From assembly GCA_949361645.1 (NCBI GenBank), contig OX442417.1:6618275-6682274 (forward strand): 64,000 nucleotides of DNA, given 5' to 3'. Shown in pieces: positions 53,976-64,000 of this stretch. Source of the stretch: Spongilla lacustris (lineage: Eukaryota > Porifera > Demospongiae > Spongillida > Spongillidae). The translations under genes and the position numbers were made by a program. How positions within the stretch are numbered: position 1 is the stretch's first letter; each line of letters begins with the position of its first letter. Below the pieces are notes generated by a model. The model did not search any database. It had not been told where the DNA came from and saw only the letters and a list, made by a program, of their open reading frames with translations.

Positions 53976-55836
53976 GAATGCAAGTTATGAAATGCAAGTG
54001 CCTTTTGTATTTGTGTTTGGAACTGCATCTAATCATAACCATTTATAAATTGCTCTGCGCAAATACAAATTGTTGCACATCATCGCAAATTCACAACTTG
54101 CGCTTATATGTAATACACTGAATTACGTTAGAAGCAATGCACCTGCAGTCACAAAGTGACTACTAATATATGTCCTGGATATGTACAATTATACACTTCA
54201 TTACGCGTACGATGGCCTCACACCGTTGGATTTTTATATGTACTGCACCAAAGTGATGAACAGGATCGACATGATTTTGGAGGGAGTGGGTAAATAGGCC
54301 AAGCCTGCAAAGCTAAGCTTACCATTGGTGAGCATTGATAGCTGGAGTTTGAGCTGTGTACTGTGGAAAACAATGCAGAATGTCATCAAAACTAGCCTAT
54401 TACTTTCATGTGCGTATGCACAAGGTAAAGGTCGGCATACACAGGGCGACTACCTGTCGATTTGTTGCATGCAACTCAAATTGAATATAGGGAAAAGTTC
54501 CGTAATTGTTTAGTTTACTGATGAGTTGCGGAACATTTGTCCATATTCATTTGAGTTGCATGCGACAAATCGACTAGAAGTCGCCCGGGCCGTGTATGCC
54601 GACCTTAACACAACAACACACAGGAACTGATTCTTAGCATACATATACATGTACATACTGACATACATGCACAGGGAGAGGGGGAGAGAGGATTCATAGC
54701 CACTCACACAACAACACCCAAAGTGAAACACAGTGACGCATACACACTCACACACATGCTCACACACACAATCACATACACAATCACACGCACTCACAAC
54801 ATGCTCACACACACAATCACACACACACTGGCAGCTGTGGGGTATCTGCCATAGGATTGGTGCTTGCTATATGGGGTACTTGCCATACGACCGGTTAACC
54901 CCAATAGCTTCTTGCCATAGGGAACACTTCAACTCCATACACTGTAGCTGTTAGGTGCACGTGTCTGCCATAGATTTGAGTTCATAGCTGTTAACTGTAC
55001 ATGTGCAATTCTCCATGCATCGCTTATTGCCATAGAGCATGTCCAGAAATTGTGGACATCGATGCATAACTCGGCGTACGATTGTGATAAAAAAAATCTA
55101 ATTGCACCATTAAACTCGCTAGGTACTTTAGAGATTTATCACGTTATTAAAACTTCTAATTAACTTATTAAATTATATTATTGTTATTGTCTTTTAATAA
55201 ATGCATTGTATGTCTGCATGGCAGGGAAGTTAGAAATAGGCATCGCTGTTACATAAAATCCTTCCTAACTAAAGCTATCGTTGATTTTAGTGATCTAAGT
55301 ATACGCATGCGCAACTCAAAACATTTAGTTGTACTCGTGCCCCTGCCATTGGATGCATTCTGGAGGTCACGTGATCTGTTATTTAACCATTTTGATCCAT
55401 TGTATAGTAGTTGGGCGTAGCCTTTTGGCGGAGGGTCGGGTATCAAGCCTATACCAAGATTTGTACCCATCTGATACTATTGTGGATATAATAGCTCTAC
55501 ACTCGCTATCAATCTAATTTTTGGTATACGCTAGTCTCGCTAGCCAGACGTACAACATCGAACTTCAACTGGATAGGCTTGAAACCCCCATAACGCGAAG
55601 GTCGAGCTAATAGAACCGCTGCTGCGGAGTAGCTACTACATAGGTGTGACTACGAGACTCGCTCGTTAAGATGCATGGGCGATTCCGTCCCTATATATAT
55701 AATTATATAATAATATACATATATAACCCGGATCATGTTTGGCTGCAAAAAAGTGATACGGGCGTACCTGCATGCTTATACCTACATTGTGTACATGCAT
55801 GTACATATATACATTCATATACGTAAATTGCCCAGC
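53976..55836. other. No recognisable gene; CA/TCACACA low-complexity patch
   Basis: A CACACT/CACAAT-rich stretch at about 54745-54830. Positions 54421-54480 and 54540-54600 form an imperfect inverted repeat around TGATGAGTTGCGG (GTCGGCATACACAGGGCGAC versus its complement ending at 54604). A possible end of the long-TIR transposon (ACCCGGATCATGTTTGGCTG) lies at 55726. Confidence 0.45.
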
Positions 55837-55998
55837 CCGGTGTCATGGGAAAATCGGCACCCCCAATAATTGGCACCCCCGTTCCAAATATCCTAGGATT
55901 CTTGGTACGCCCATTCCAAATTTCCTACGGGATTTTTGGCATCCTTTAGGATTTTCGGTACCCCTCGTGTTAAATTTGAGGCGAATAGTGTGCTTGTA

Positions 55999-57215
55999 GC
56001 CGATGGAAAAGAGGGCAGATCGCAAAGACGAAAAGGATGTATTCTACATCGCAAATGGAAGCTACTCTCAGGATGCAACAGAAAAAGACAAGTGTGACAT
56101 TCGCGAAAGAGCAAAGCAGTACCGAGTGCAAGATGGGCAGCTGTGTCGAGTTAACTAAGAAAGGGGATGCGCTTTCACTTTATATCAAAGACACGAAGAC
56201 AAGGAAGCATATATATTTAATGGTTGCCCTATCGGACCAGACACGAAGGCCGCGACAGAACGCGTGAGAAGATTATTTCTGGCCATGGTTATCAAAGTTG
56301 GTTAAGTATATGTCTTGCCCTTTAAACTTACTGTCAGCATCTCCTCTATTTTCTGTTTTAAAAAGATTATTTCTGTTTTACCATGTCAGAAGACGAAAAG
56401 AAAGTTTGACTGATCATCCCGCTGAAGAGCTGCATCCGGTACCAGTTCCCAACAGTAGCTGGAAGCAGATAGGAATAGACCTCATTGGGCCTCTGCCAAC
56501 AACCACAAATGATAACAAGTATGTGATAGTTGTGGCAGATTACTCTTTTAAGTGGCCAGCACGGGCATCAACGAAAGAAGCCATTAATTGTGCAGACTTT
56601 GTAAATGACCTTATTCTTCATCATGGGTGCCCAGATATAGCAATTTCTGATGAAGGAACAGAATCCTGTCATCAATTATGTCCGTCCACATTTAATTTTC
56701 CAGTACAAATGTAAGACTTTAGCTGAAACATAATGTACATGACTAATTAAAAAATTCAGTTCAGGCCTTGCATGTTAGGCCCTTGAATTTTATATTTTTG
56801 TAACATAATTATCATTGTGTTTGCAAGTTAATTATTAGTACATTGTTACATGTACTTCATGCTGTTTCTAGGGTTGACATTAGTCCGTGGGAATCACTCT
56901 CACTGGACACAGCCATCAATCATTGCTGTGTCACACTGCATACCCATTAGCAACAGCTAGGATTGCAACAGATGGAAATTGTTTCTTTCAGTCCGTTTCT
57001 CTTGCTGTAACAGGGTCACAGGTGTTTCATGAAGAACTGCATCTGCTAATCACAGCGTATACATGATACACAAATCGACAAATCTAATGTTATTCGCCCT
57101 TGGATCCCCAGGTGACTCTATGGAAAGTTACTTATGAAATGATCAAGGATGCAGACTACTCTGGGCACTTTGGCTATGGAATTGGAGGTCATTTCAACAG
57201 CATTGTTGCTTAATT
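55999..57215 (+). pseudogene. Broken transposase gene: integrase core and OTU motif
   Basis: Pieces in order: EKDVFYIANGSYSQDATEKD and RERAKQYRVQDGQLCRV (N-terminal part, 56004-56155), then a frame break. The RKESLTDHPAEELHPV linker leads to the integrase core IGIDLIGPLPTTT...VADYSFKWP...HHGCPDIAISDEG (56395-56660). Both catalytic Asp residues are present; the Glu is lost to truncation at 56714. After a gap come ATDGNCFFQSVSLAVTGSQ (OTU Asp/Cys block, about 56956-57012) and DADYSGHFGYGIG (about 57150-57187). Stops and deletions make it inactive. Confidence 0.8.
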
Positions 57216-57369
57216 ATATATATATATGCCAAATGTGGAGAAGCATTCAAATGGCTCAAGCATTCACCACAGAAAACTAAATCTGGCTTGCATCAAGATG
57301 AAAGCATATACATGCATGTATATAACTAACTTCACCAAACATTTTGTAACACTTAAAAAAGATGTAACA

Positions 57370-57375
<6 letters not shown>

Positions 57376-57434
<59 letters not shown>
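57376..57434. repeat. (TG)n microsatellite
   Basis: About 29 TG units within the Ginger-like element's 3' part. Confidence 0.97.
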
Positions 57435-57435
<1 letters not shown>

Positions 57436-57803
57436 GTGTTTGTGAGCTGCTCATTCTTAATGCATTAGATCATGAATTTAAACATTTAATATTTACTAAT
57501 ATTGGGTGCATACGTTTACTAATTATAATTACGTAACAGTACGATAAAAAGCCTTGAAATGGTTCCCAACTTTCTTATGTGCCATTGAATATAGCTTTTA
57601 AAAATTGATTCCATTATTTTGCATAGGAATGCGGAGTGGGGGTTCCAAAATTCCTAGGAGAAAAGGTTATGCTAAGGGATGCCTGATTTCCTGAAGGGAT
57701 GCCGAATTTCCTAGGAAAATTGGAGTGGGGGTGCCAATAAGCCTAGGAAAAATGGAATGGGGGTGCCGATTTTCCGGGGGTGCCAATTTTCCTGTGACAC
57801 CGG

Positions 57804-58224
57804 ATCAGTTTTAGCAGCAAAAGGTGATCCGGCGGGCCACGCATGCACTAAATGTATATGGACCTGTCTTGTGTTTATGTATTGGCAGAAAAAGGATGTT
57901 TTTTTCATCATGCATGCATGCATGATGCCGTTATCCTTCAGGATCAATACGCGCAATGGATTTGTCGATGACTCGACGTCCCTATATACGTTTTATACAG
58001 AAGTGAACAACAACTGGTGAAACTGATGGAGCCCGGCCCATTAGTATTTTATTGATGTATAAATTCATCAAAGCAAACTGGTATCGATGAGAATTTGTAC
58101 CCGGATCACGTTTTGCAGAGGCGGATCACATTTTGCAGCCAAAAGTGATCCGGCCGGATCAATTATTGCAACTAAAAGTGATCCGACCGGATCACTTTTT
58201 ACCCGGATCAATTTTTGCGTGACA
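57804..58224. mobile_element. End of a long-TIR DNA transposon (copy R)
   Basis: Near-identical to 34720-35132 and in the same orientation, ending GCGTGACA directly before TATC and receptor codons. Internal GATCCGGCCGGATC palindrome and GGATCACTTTTTACCCGGAT block as in copy L. Its inner side was invaded by the Ginger-like element. Confidence 0.75.
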
Positions 58225-59762
58225 TATCCGTACAGTTTTGGGATTAACATCCCATCGTTCTATACAGTCGACGCTTTTGGAGCGCTGATAGATAGAAACA
58301 ATTGGACACGTATATTTCCCTTGACGGAGCTGAATAATACGTACGTGCGTGTAATCGTCTCCTTTCTTCAATTAGATATTCAAAAATCGGTGTTATGCCT
58401 AGCCTATCACAAGAACATGATTTATCCCCGCTACCAATGTGTACTTTTCAATAGTATCGACTCCAGCAATGCATCCTTTGCGTATGGTGATGTGTCGTAC
58501 AAGTGCAACAAAAACCAAATGGACTCAGCTCTTTATCGTAGCGTGTCTGCGAGTACGAGGAATGTTATTTCAAATGATCTACCTGTATCTGGAATTGGAA
58601 TTTATGACCTCTTTGACACGTGTGTCATGAACGTAAGCTGCTATGAAATATTTGATGTTTTATGGGCTTTGGCATTGGCGATTAACAACTCCCTCAGTCC
58701 ATTGAAAGAGAAAGGTCTTTCTCTTTCAGACTACTCATATGGTAAGTACTACATCACCAATATCTTTCGACAAGAGCTACTGAAGTTGACTTTCTCAGGA
58801 ATCGATCAAACGGTGAAACAGTTCGACCCTAACACAGGATATCCGTCTCCTGACACATTATTCACGGATTTGCTACAGGTAGGTGCAGAAGGGTATGCCG
58901 TAAGATATCAAAATGGCACACTTACATTCAATGACGAGGTCAATAGCAGCTTCATAACAACCAGCTTTGATCAGGTCCACTTGCCTTCCGTATCCCTTCC
59001 CTTAGCGTGGGTGGTCGTTGCGGTGGTCGTTGTGGCTGTCCTCCTTCTGTTGCTAATACACACACTCAATGCGGTGTGCTGTAATGTGGTGTCGATCAAA
59101 GCTTCCAGCTCCAAGCTGAACCATTTTGCTTATCTCGGATGCTATCTCGTTCTTGTGGCCGAGCTACTGTATGCTGGCGTGGAGATTACTGCATGATACA
59201 GATTACAAAGACGGTCCTGTGCAATGCGTTTCCATGGTGCTTGGTGCTCGGGCTTACGATGCTATTTTCAACAGTATACTAGTGAAAACGTTTATTTGCG
59301 GCATCGATAAAAGGAAAACGATCCAAAGTGATTTGGATGAATGACAGCTGCTTGGCGGCCATCATTATCGGATTTGTTGTTACAAGTGCAGTTCTTTTGA
59401 CTGCTTGGACCGCGTCTGATCCATTTGTACGAGTGATCAGGAATGGTACTGTTCCGTCTGGAGACACTCTCGTCATAGTGATCAAAGATTAACGCGAACC
59501 ACATGCATTGGATTGCAACAGTGATTACATTCGATCGAGATGGCGCTTATAACTGCCTGCACAGTTTTTGCACTCTTGAATAGAAAGGTAACGTTAAAGG
59601 AATTTCAAACCCATAGCGTCATTTTGCTAGCTTACATATTAGCGTTGAGCAGCTTTGTGGGCGTGGTTGCATACTTCATCACGGCGAATATTGGAGAAGA
59701 CCAATCATTACCATTTGGTATTGTGTCTCGTGCTCAGCGTGACCGTTTACCTCTGCATTTTA
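58225..59762 (+). pseudogene. Second receptor copy, ectodomain C-part and 7TM region, broken
   Basis: Starts at YPYSFGINIPSF, exactly where the 35133-35349 fragment stops. It is near-identical to the intact receptor up to the second helix. An in-frame deletion of about 100 bases removes residues between NWTRI and FPLTELNN, with a short ACGTA(T/C)A repeat at its edges. The frame ends at 59196 (GVEITA). Further small deletions follow near 59275 and 59490. Similarity then continues to LHF at 59762. Last codons resume at 62085. It cannot make a receptor: no signal peptide, split ectodomain, broken helices. Confidence 0.92.
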
Positions 59763-62084
59763 TTGTTATGGAATTGAATGACCGCGCAAAAAAAAACTGT
59801 GCCGGTTTAACTTATATTTGCTACATTGATCTTACCAAATATGCTACTGCAGCCAAATATATAAGGAGTAACTGCCACACATACCTGCATATAAAAATCC
59901 TTTTTAGAAGGTACTACAGCCGATATTATGCATAAAATCATGCCAAATATGCAGGCTGCTACATGGTATATAGCGATATAGAAACATATAGCCAAATGTA
60001 TATATATCATGTTCTCGGAAACAAAATTTTACCATTCAATGAAAAAGGCATTTCACATGTCAGGAAAATTAACAAAAATAAAACATTTCCAGTAATACAG
60101 CTGTAATATGCATATTTTTTCATCTTCCCCTTCTTCCTCGATGTCTTCCTGTGTCCAGTAACAGTTGGTGGCTTTGGGAACTTCACTAGTACCTGAAATA
60201 ATGTGTCTATGATGCAGAATATTCTGTTTTTGCTCAGCAACTCTGTCGGTTAAGGTATTTTTGAAATGGTTAAGTATTGTTGACCTTACATATAAAAATG
60301 AATTGTGCAACTGAATACAGAAATCATATGAGTCAAGCTATATCACTGATGTGAAACATAGTCTTCTGTTTGACCAGAGGCTATAGCACCTAATTGCAGT
60401 ACATACGAAGTTACTGGCACAGTGTGCACACTGATATGGAGGTAATTGATGTCCCATGCATAAACTGTTGTTGAGTCCCATGAAAGAGTGAGATTTTTAT
60501 TTGCATACATTATTTCACTTACCTGAATATCACTGATGATCCCTAATTTACACATTGATATACTGTACTACTATGAGGAAGACTATCAATAGTTGTACCC
60601 ACCAATTCAAAATGTATTGCGCTAATCACATTACACACATGTGTTATAGGTGTTCCATATTGGAGGCAATAGTAAATAGCCTTGCAGCAAGCAGTGCTAC
60701 ATGTCTTGCTATCATTTCTGGTCATGATGATATTTGAGCTTGATAATCAATGTAGCAATTCTTCATTACTTACATGTAATTCTATGTTTTGAACCAAATC
60801 AGTGATTTTGTTTTGCAAATCTCCTCTGTGTTATCTTACATCCCTTGTGTACAGACAGCAACTTTTTATATTTACAATAAACTGCTGGTATGTGCCACTT
60901 TTTAAGTTTAATCAGTTCTTAACATATGGTGGATTGCACATTACATTTATCCAGCTCTGTATTCAAAACTGGTAGAGGAACAGCTACATTTTCAGCTGTG
61001 TCAACAGACACTATAAACTGCTCATTGAGAAACACCTGTACTTCAGCCCAACACCTTGTAAAATTTTGACATTATGACGTATTGCCCACCGCAACACATC
61101 AGGTGTAGTGTTGAGACTGCTTCCAGCAGAGTGCTCAATAATTATATGATACTTCTTGTATTTTCTAAACGTTGGGATGCTATGTTAGTGTGGATGTAAA
61201 AACACCAAGCCCCTTTTGTATCATGGGTGCTTACAGTTAGTTACGTTCATTAAATGTAATTCTTAAAATGGTAAAAAAAATTCTTTTCAAATCATCAGCA
61301 ACAGTCTTCATTATCCATGCAAGTACACACAGAAGTGTTGAATAAATATATAGAATTTCATAAACATAGTATTAAAATATGAATAATAAGCTCACATTGC
61401 ATGTTGCTATGACAAATTTTGGTTTGATTGATAAGTGCACTGCGCTAAATCAGAATCTCGAGATATGCAAGGCGCTTTTACTACATAAGCAGCAGAGTCT
61501 GAAAATAATCTAGCTAAAGAACTCACGGCAACGATAAGGTGCGTTTTATATAGAACACCTCTTTAACACTCTCTACCCACGTAAAAAAAAGTGAAAAACA
61601 TATCTTTGTAACATTAAGGCAAATAAGTATGACGTCCCACTGTCATAAAAGCTATTAGCTTTCACGATAATCGCGTACCTTAAACCATATGAAGCCGTTC
61701 GTGGAGGCTTCGAGACAACACCCTGCGCATCGTCTGATTGCCCTCATACTTAAATGAGCAATGCAACTAGGTGTCCTTAATGCCTTCATATGTATTTCAT
61801 GGAACCCATTCAATGCGCTACAAAATTCTATAACCAGCAAACCATACCCTTTTTTGACACGCCCACAACTTACTACTGCGAATCATTTCACCGTATACAA
61901 CGAATAGCAAATGCTAAAAGAAGCCATGGGCTACCTTTATAGAATATAGCAAGCACAACAGAACTCGAAACCAGCACAAACAATCGATCGCCACAAATCA
62001 ATCCTCTCCGGCAGTCAAAAATTACGGCACAATTTTTGGGAAACAATTTTTTACGGTAGTTACGTGATTTATCTAAGTACCTAT
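59763..62084 (-). other. 2.3 kb insertion near the 3' end of the receptor pseudogene, coding-like on minus
   Basis: The intact gene runs straight across this point. The insert has minus-strand open blocks with plausible splice signals: VQVFLNEQFIVSVDTAENVA (about 61060-60945), ISAIHFELVGTTIDSLPHSS (60640-60580), GIISDIQ ending at donor GTAAGTG (near 60520), NLTLSWDSTTVYAWDI (60490-60440), and EVPKATNCYWTQEDIEEEGE (60190-60130) after acceptor TTATTTCAG. The beta-strand-like texture hints at an extracellular domain protein, but I do not recognise it. Terminal repeats were not identified. Confidence 0.4.
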
Positions 62085-62140
62085 CTAGGAAGGATATGTA
62101 TTGAAATCACGAATCGACGGCAATTGTCATTCGCCCGTAT
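62085..62140 (+). pseudogene. Last codons of the receptor pseudogene
   Basis: AGGAAGGATATGTATTGAAA then CACGAATCGACGGCAATT correspond to the C-tail of the intact gene (24447-24502), followed by the same 3' flank. Frame not preserved. Confidence 0.85.
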
Positions 62141-62303
62141 ATAAAATAAAATTTGCACATTCTGCGCTTTAGTTTGTATTGCATTCATGCACCTGTGACA
62201 TTGATTTGTAGTAGCGCGCAGTGTGTATTTATCCATTAATCAGCATATCTTTTAATTGTGTGTGCATGGCTATTAATATAAGGAGTGGAGAGGACAGAAG
62301 CGC

Positions 62304-62420
62304 CCCCCCCCCCCCCCCTCACACACGTGCACACACACAGACGCACACACACACGCACACACACACACACACATGTACACACGCACACACACACACACAC
62401 ACACACGCACACACACACAA
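62304..62420. repeat. C-run and CA-type microsatellite
   Basis: Counterpart of the C-run/CA tract at 24665-24802, shorter and more interrupted (CACACG units). Confidence 0.9.
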
Positions 62421-62532
62421 ATGGGACAATTCTTTGCCAACTATACAATTCACTACTCCTAATTTTTTTACTGGGTCAAGGGATAGTTGTTTGTTTCTGT
62501 ATGGGGTATGTCTTATATGAATCAATTATATA

Positions 62533-63392
62533 TGGGCAGGGTTGATGTGGAGGTGCGGATTGTTGTTGAGGGGAGGCTTGTAGTGGAGGGGTGCAAATCA
62601 AATTGATACATATCAATGATGGCTGTAGCTCAACAATACCATTCCTAATCACTCTATCGACTATAAATCCCCACCACCTCACACCTTCTCTAGGGCACAT
62701 GTCAAAAGGGTGTGATATGCGTCAAACATCCTCAGCTAACTACTGGAGAGAGTTGTTTGCACTGACATACTAATGTGTGAATAGCCATGGTTCACACCTA
62801 TTTTGGGCCAACAGCACTGACGCAAACAATAACATGTTTGAAGCCTGTTTATTGTAAATATACAACTCTTCCGCCTTGTCACCTTGCATGACTTCCCCAC
62901 CGCAGGGTGTATCACATGCATGCATTCACATTATCCTTCCACTGCGTGACAGAATGTAGTCTACAGTACTCTGCATATGAAGAATATGAAGACGCAATCA
63001 TTGAAGTGTACATATGCAGACGTCCGTATTTGAATACTTTAATGGTATGCGTCTGCATATTTTTGATTTGAAAATTCTGCATAACTCTGCAAAGTATATG
63101 CTGTCATGCAATGCTCCTCCCCTGTCTGTCTTAATAATGGTGAATTGCGCGAGGGTGTTGTGAGTGCATTGTGTTCATATGTCGTTTAATGATAGAGGTT
63201 TTTAAACCCTAGAAGTTAGCATGCATGCCATTGCTATAGTGTTGATGGTTCAATAATGAGTGATGAACAGTAGTGCTTTTGTACATCCCAAATACCTCAA
63301 TGTGTTTGATTGTACCCAGCATGTTCCTGAGTAACGTGTTCGATGAAAATGTCATTTCTCTTCCCATAACTCAAAGCATTGTGATATATGGG
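62533..63392. repeat. Interspersed ~0.85 kb repeat unit, copy 3
   Basis: Same block order as copies 1 and 2. It runs uninterrupted past TTTAATGGTATG, the point at which copy 1 is broken by the RT remnant. Ends at the TGTTTGATTGTACCCAGCAT block. Confidence 0.85.
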
Positions 63393-63393
63393 C

Positions 63394-64000
63394 AGGGTTG
63401 AGGTGGAGGTGTGGATTGTAGTTGAGGGGAGGATTGTGGTGGAGTGGTGCAGATCAAATTGATGCTAGGTAGCTCCTCTAAAATACAATTCCCTATCACT
63501 TTATCCACTGCACTATAAGCTTATAGTGAAATCCCCACCACCTCACACCTTCTCTAGTGCTCTTGTCAAAAGGTTGTTATATGCTCTTCAGCTAACTACT
63601 GTAGGAAAGTTGTTTGCAGTGAAATACTAATGTGTGAATAGTCATGCATGGTTCACACCTATTTTGGGTCTAACACTGTTTGAAGCCTGTTCATTGTAAA
63701 TATACAACTCTTCCGCCTTGTCACCTTGCACGACTTCCCCACCCTAGGATGTACCACATGCACCACATTATCCCTTCAACTGTATGACAGAATGTACTCT
63801 GCATATGAAGAATATGAAGACGCATATCATTGAAGTGGTATGTGTCTGCATACTGATTCTTCATTTGGCATAACTCTGCAAAGTGTATGCTGTCACGCAG
63901 TGCTCCTACCCTGTCTGTCTTGTAACCTTCAAATAGGTGAATTGCGCCAGGGTGTTGTGAGTGCATGTACATTTGTTCATATGTCGTTTAGTAATAGATG
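63394..64000. repeat. Interspersed ~0.85 kb repeat unit, copy 4 (cut by window end)
   Basis: Second unit of the tandem pair, from GGGCAGGGTTGAGG to GGTGAATTGCGCCAGGGTGT. It continues beyond the window. Confidence 0.85.

Larger units (their letters stand above)
55841..57799 (+). mobile_element. Ginger-like DNA transposon remnant (integrase plus OTU)
   Basis: Termini TGTCATGGGAAAATCGGCAC and its near complement GTGCC...TTTTCCTGTGACA define inverted repeats. These contain further GGCACCCCC/TTCC/CCTAGG words on both sides (55841-55980 and 57627-57799). A CCGG duplication flanks it (55837-55840 and 57800-57803). Inside are a Gypsy-type integrase core and an OTU-like motif. TGTNR termini, 4-bp duplications and a Gypsy-like integrase are the published hallmarks of Ginger transposons, some of which also carry OTU domains. 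It sits inside another element, between 55726 and 57804, so it is a nested, later insertion. Confidence 0.8.

Noticed and set aside
55841..57799. Ty3/Gypsy LTR retrotransposon
   Set aside because: The integrase is Gypsy-like, but there is no reverse transcriptase or LTR. Inverted termini and a 4-bp duplication fit a DNA transposon better.

Overview
The window looks like nuclear DNA from an early-branching animal, most likely a demosponge. This is an inference from four things: an intronless GABA-B-like class C receptor (a family expanded in sponges), AT-rich spacers, introns of tens of bases, and a dense load of non-LTR and Gypsy-integrase-related elements. No bacterial operon, tRNA, rRNA or CRISPR array is visible.

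Region 1 (1-19.4 kb) is a nest of seven large copies, plus one tail scrap, of a single-ORF non-LTR retrotransposon with a restriction-like endonuclease (RLE). Almost every boundary is a (TTA)n or TTA-rich tract, which points to insertion into TTA microsatellites. The copies at 2249-5860 and 13903-17730 have full open frames. Those at 6188-10008 and 10206-13836 are full length with a frameshift each, and the rest are truncated. Two copies sit head to head and share a near-identical N-terminal module on otherwise diverged bodies.

Region 2 (21.9-28.2 kb) holds a remnant of a second RLE element family, an intact 736-residue class C receptor (22292-24502), a CA microsatellite, and an approximately 0.85 kb repeat unit interrupted by a third, decayed RT/RLE element.

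Region 3 (28.2-38.9 kb) is gene-poor and repeat-rich. It contains a 24-bp minisatellite, a TG/ATGTACAT minisatellite, an 0.83 kb foldback element, poly-G/C runs, a long-TIR transposon end, and an inverted scrap of a second receptor copy.

Region 4 (38.8-53.8 kb) is a direct duplication of a segment of about 6-7 kb. Both copies carry, on the minus strand, a gene assembled from very short exons (3, 6, 9, 12, 13, 18, 24, 57, 62 and about 150 nt). Exon lengths and frames are conserved between copies, and a signal-peptide exon lies upstream of copy A. This micro-exon ladder is the most unusual thing in the window.

Region 5 (55.8-64 kb) holds a Ginger-like DNA transposon remnant (Gypsy-type integrase plus OTU protease motif, TGTCA...TGACA ends, 4-bp CCGG target duplication). 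After it comes the decayed second copy of the receptor locus, split by a long-TIR transposon (TATC duplication) and then by an inversion. The same 3' flank and approximately 0.85 kb repeat units follow as after the intact gene.
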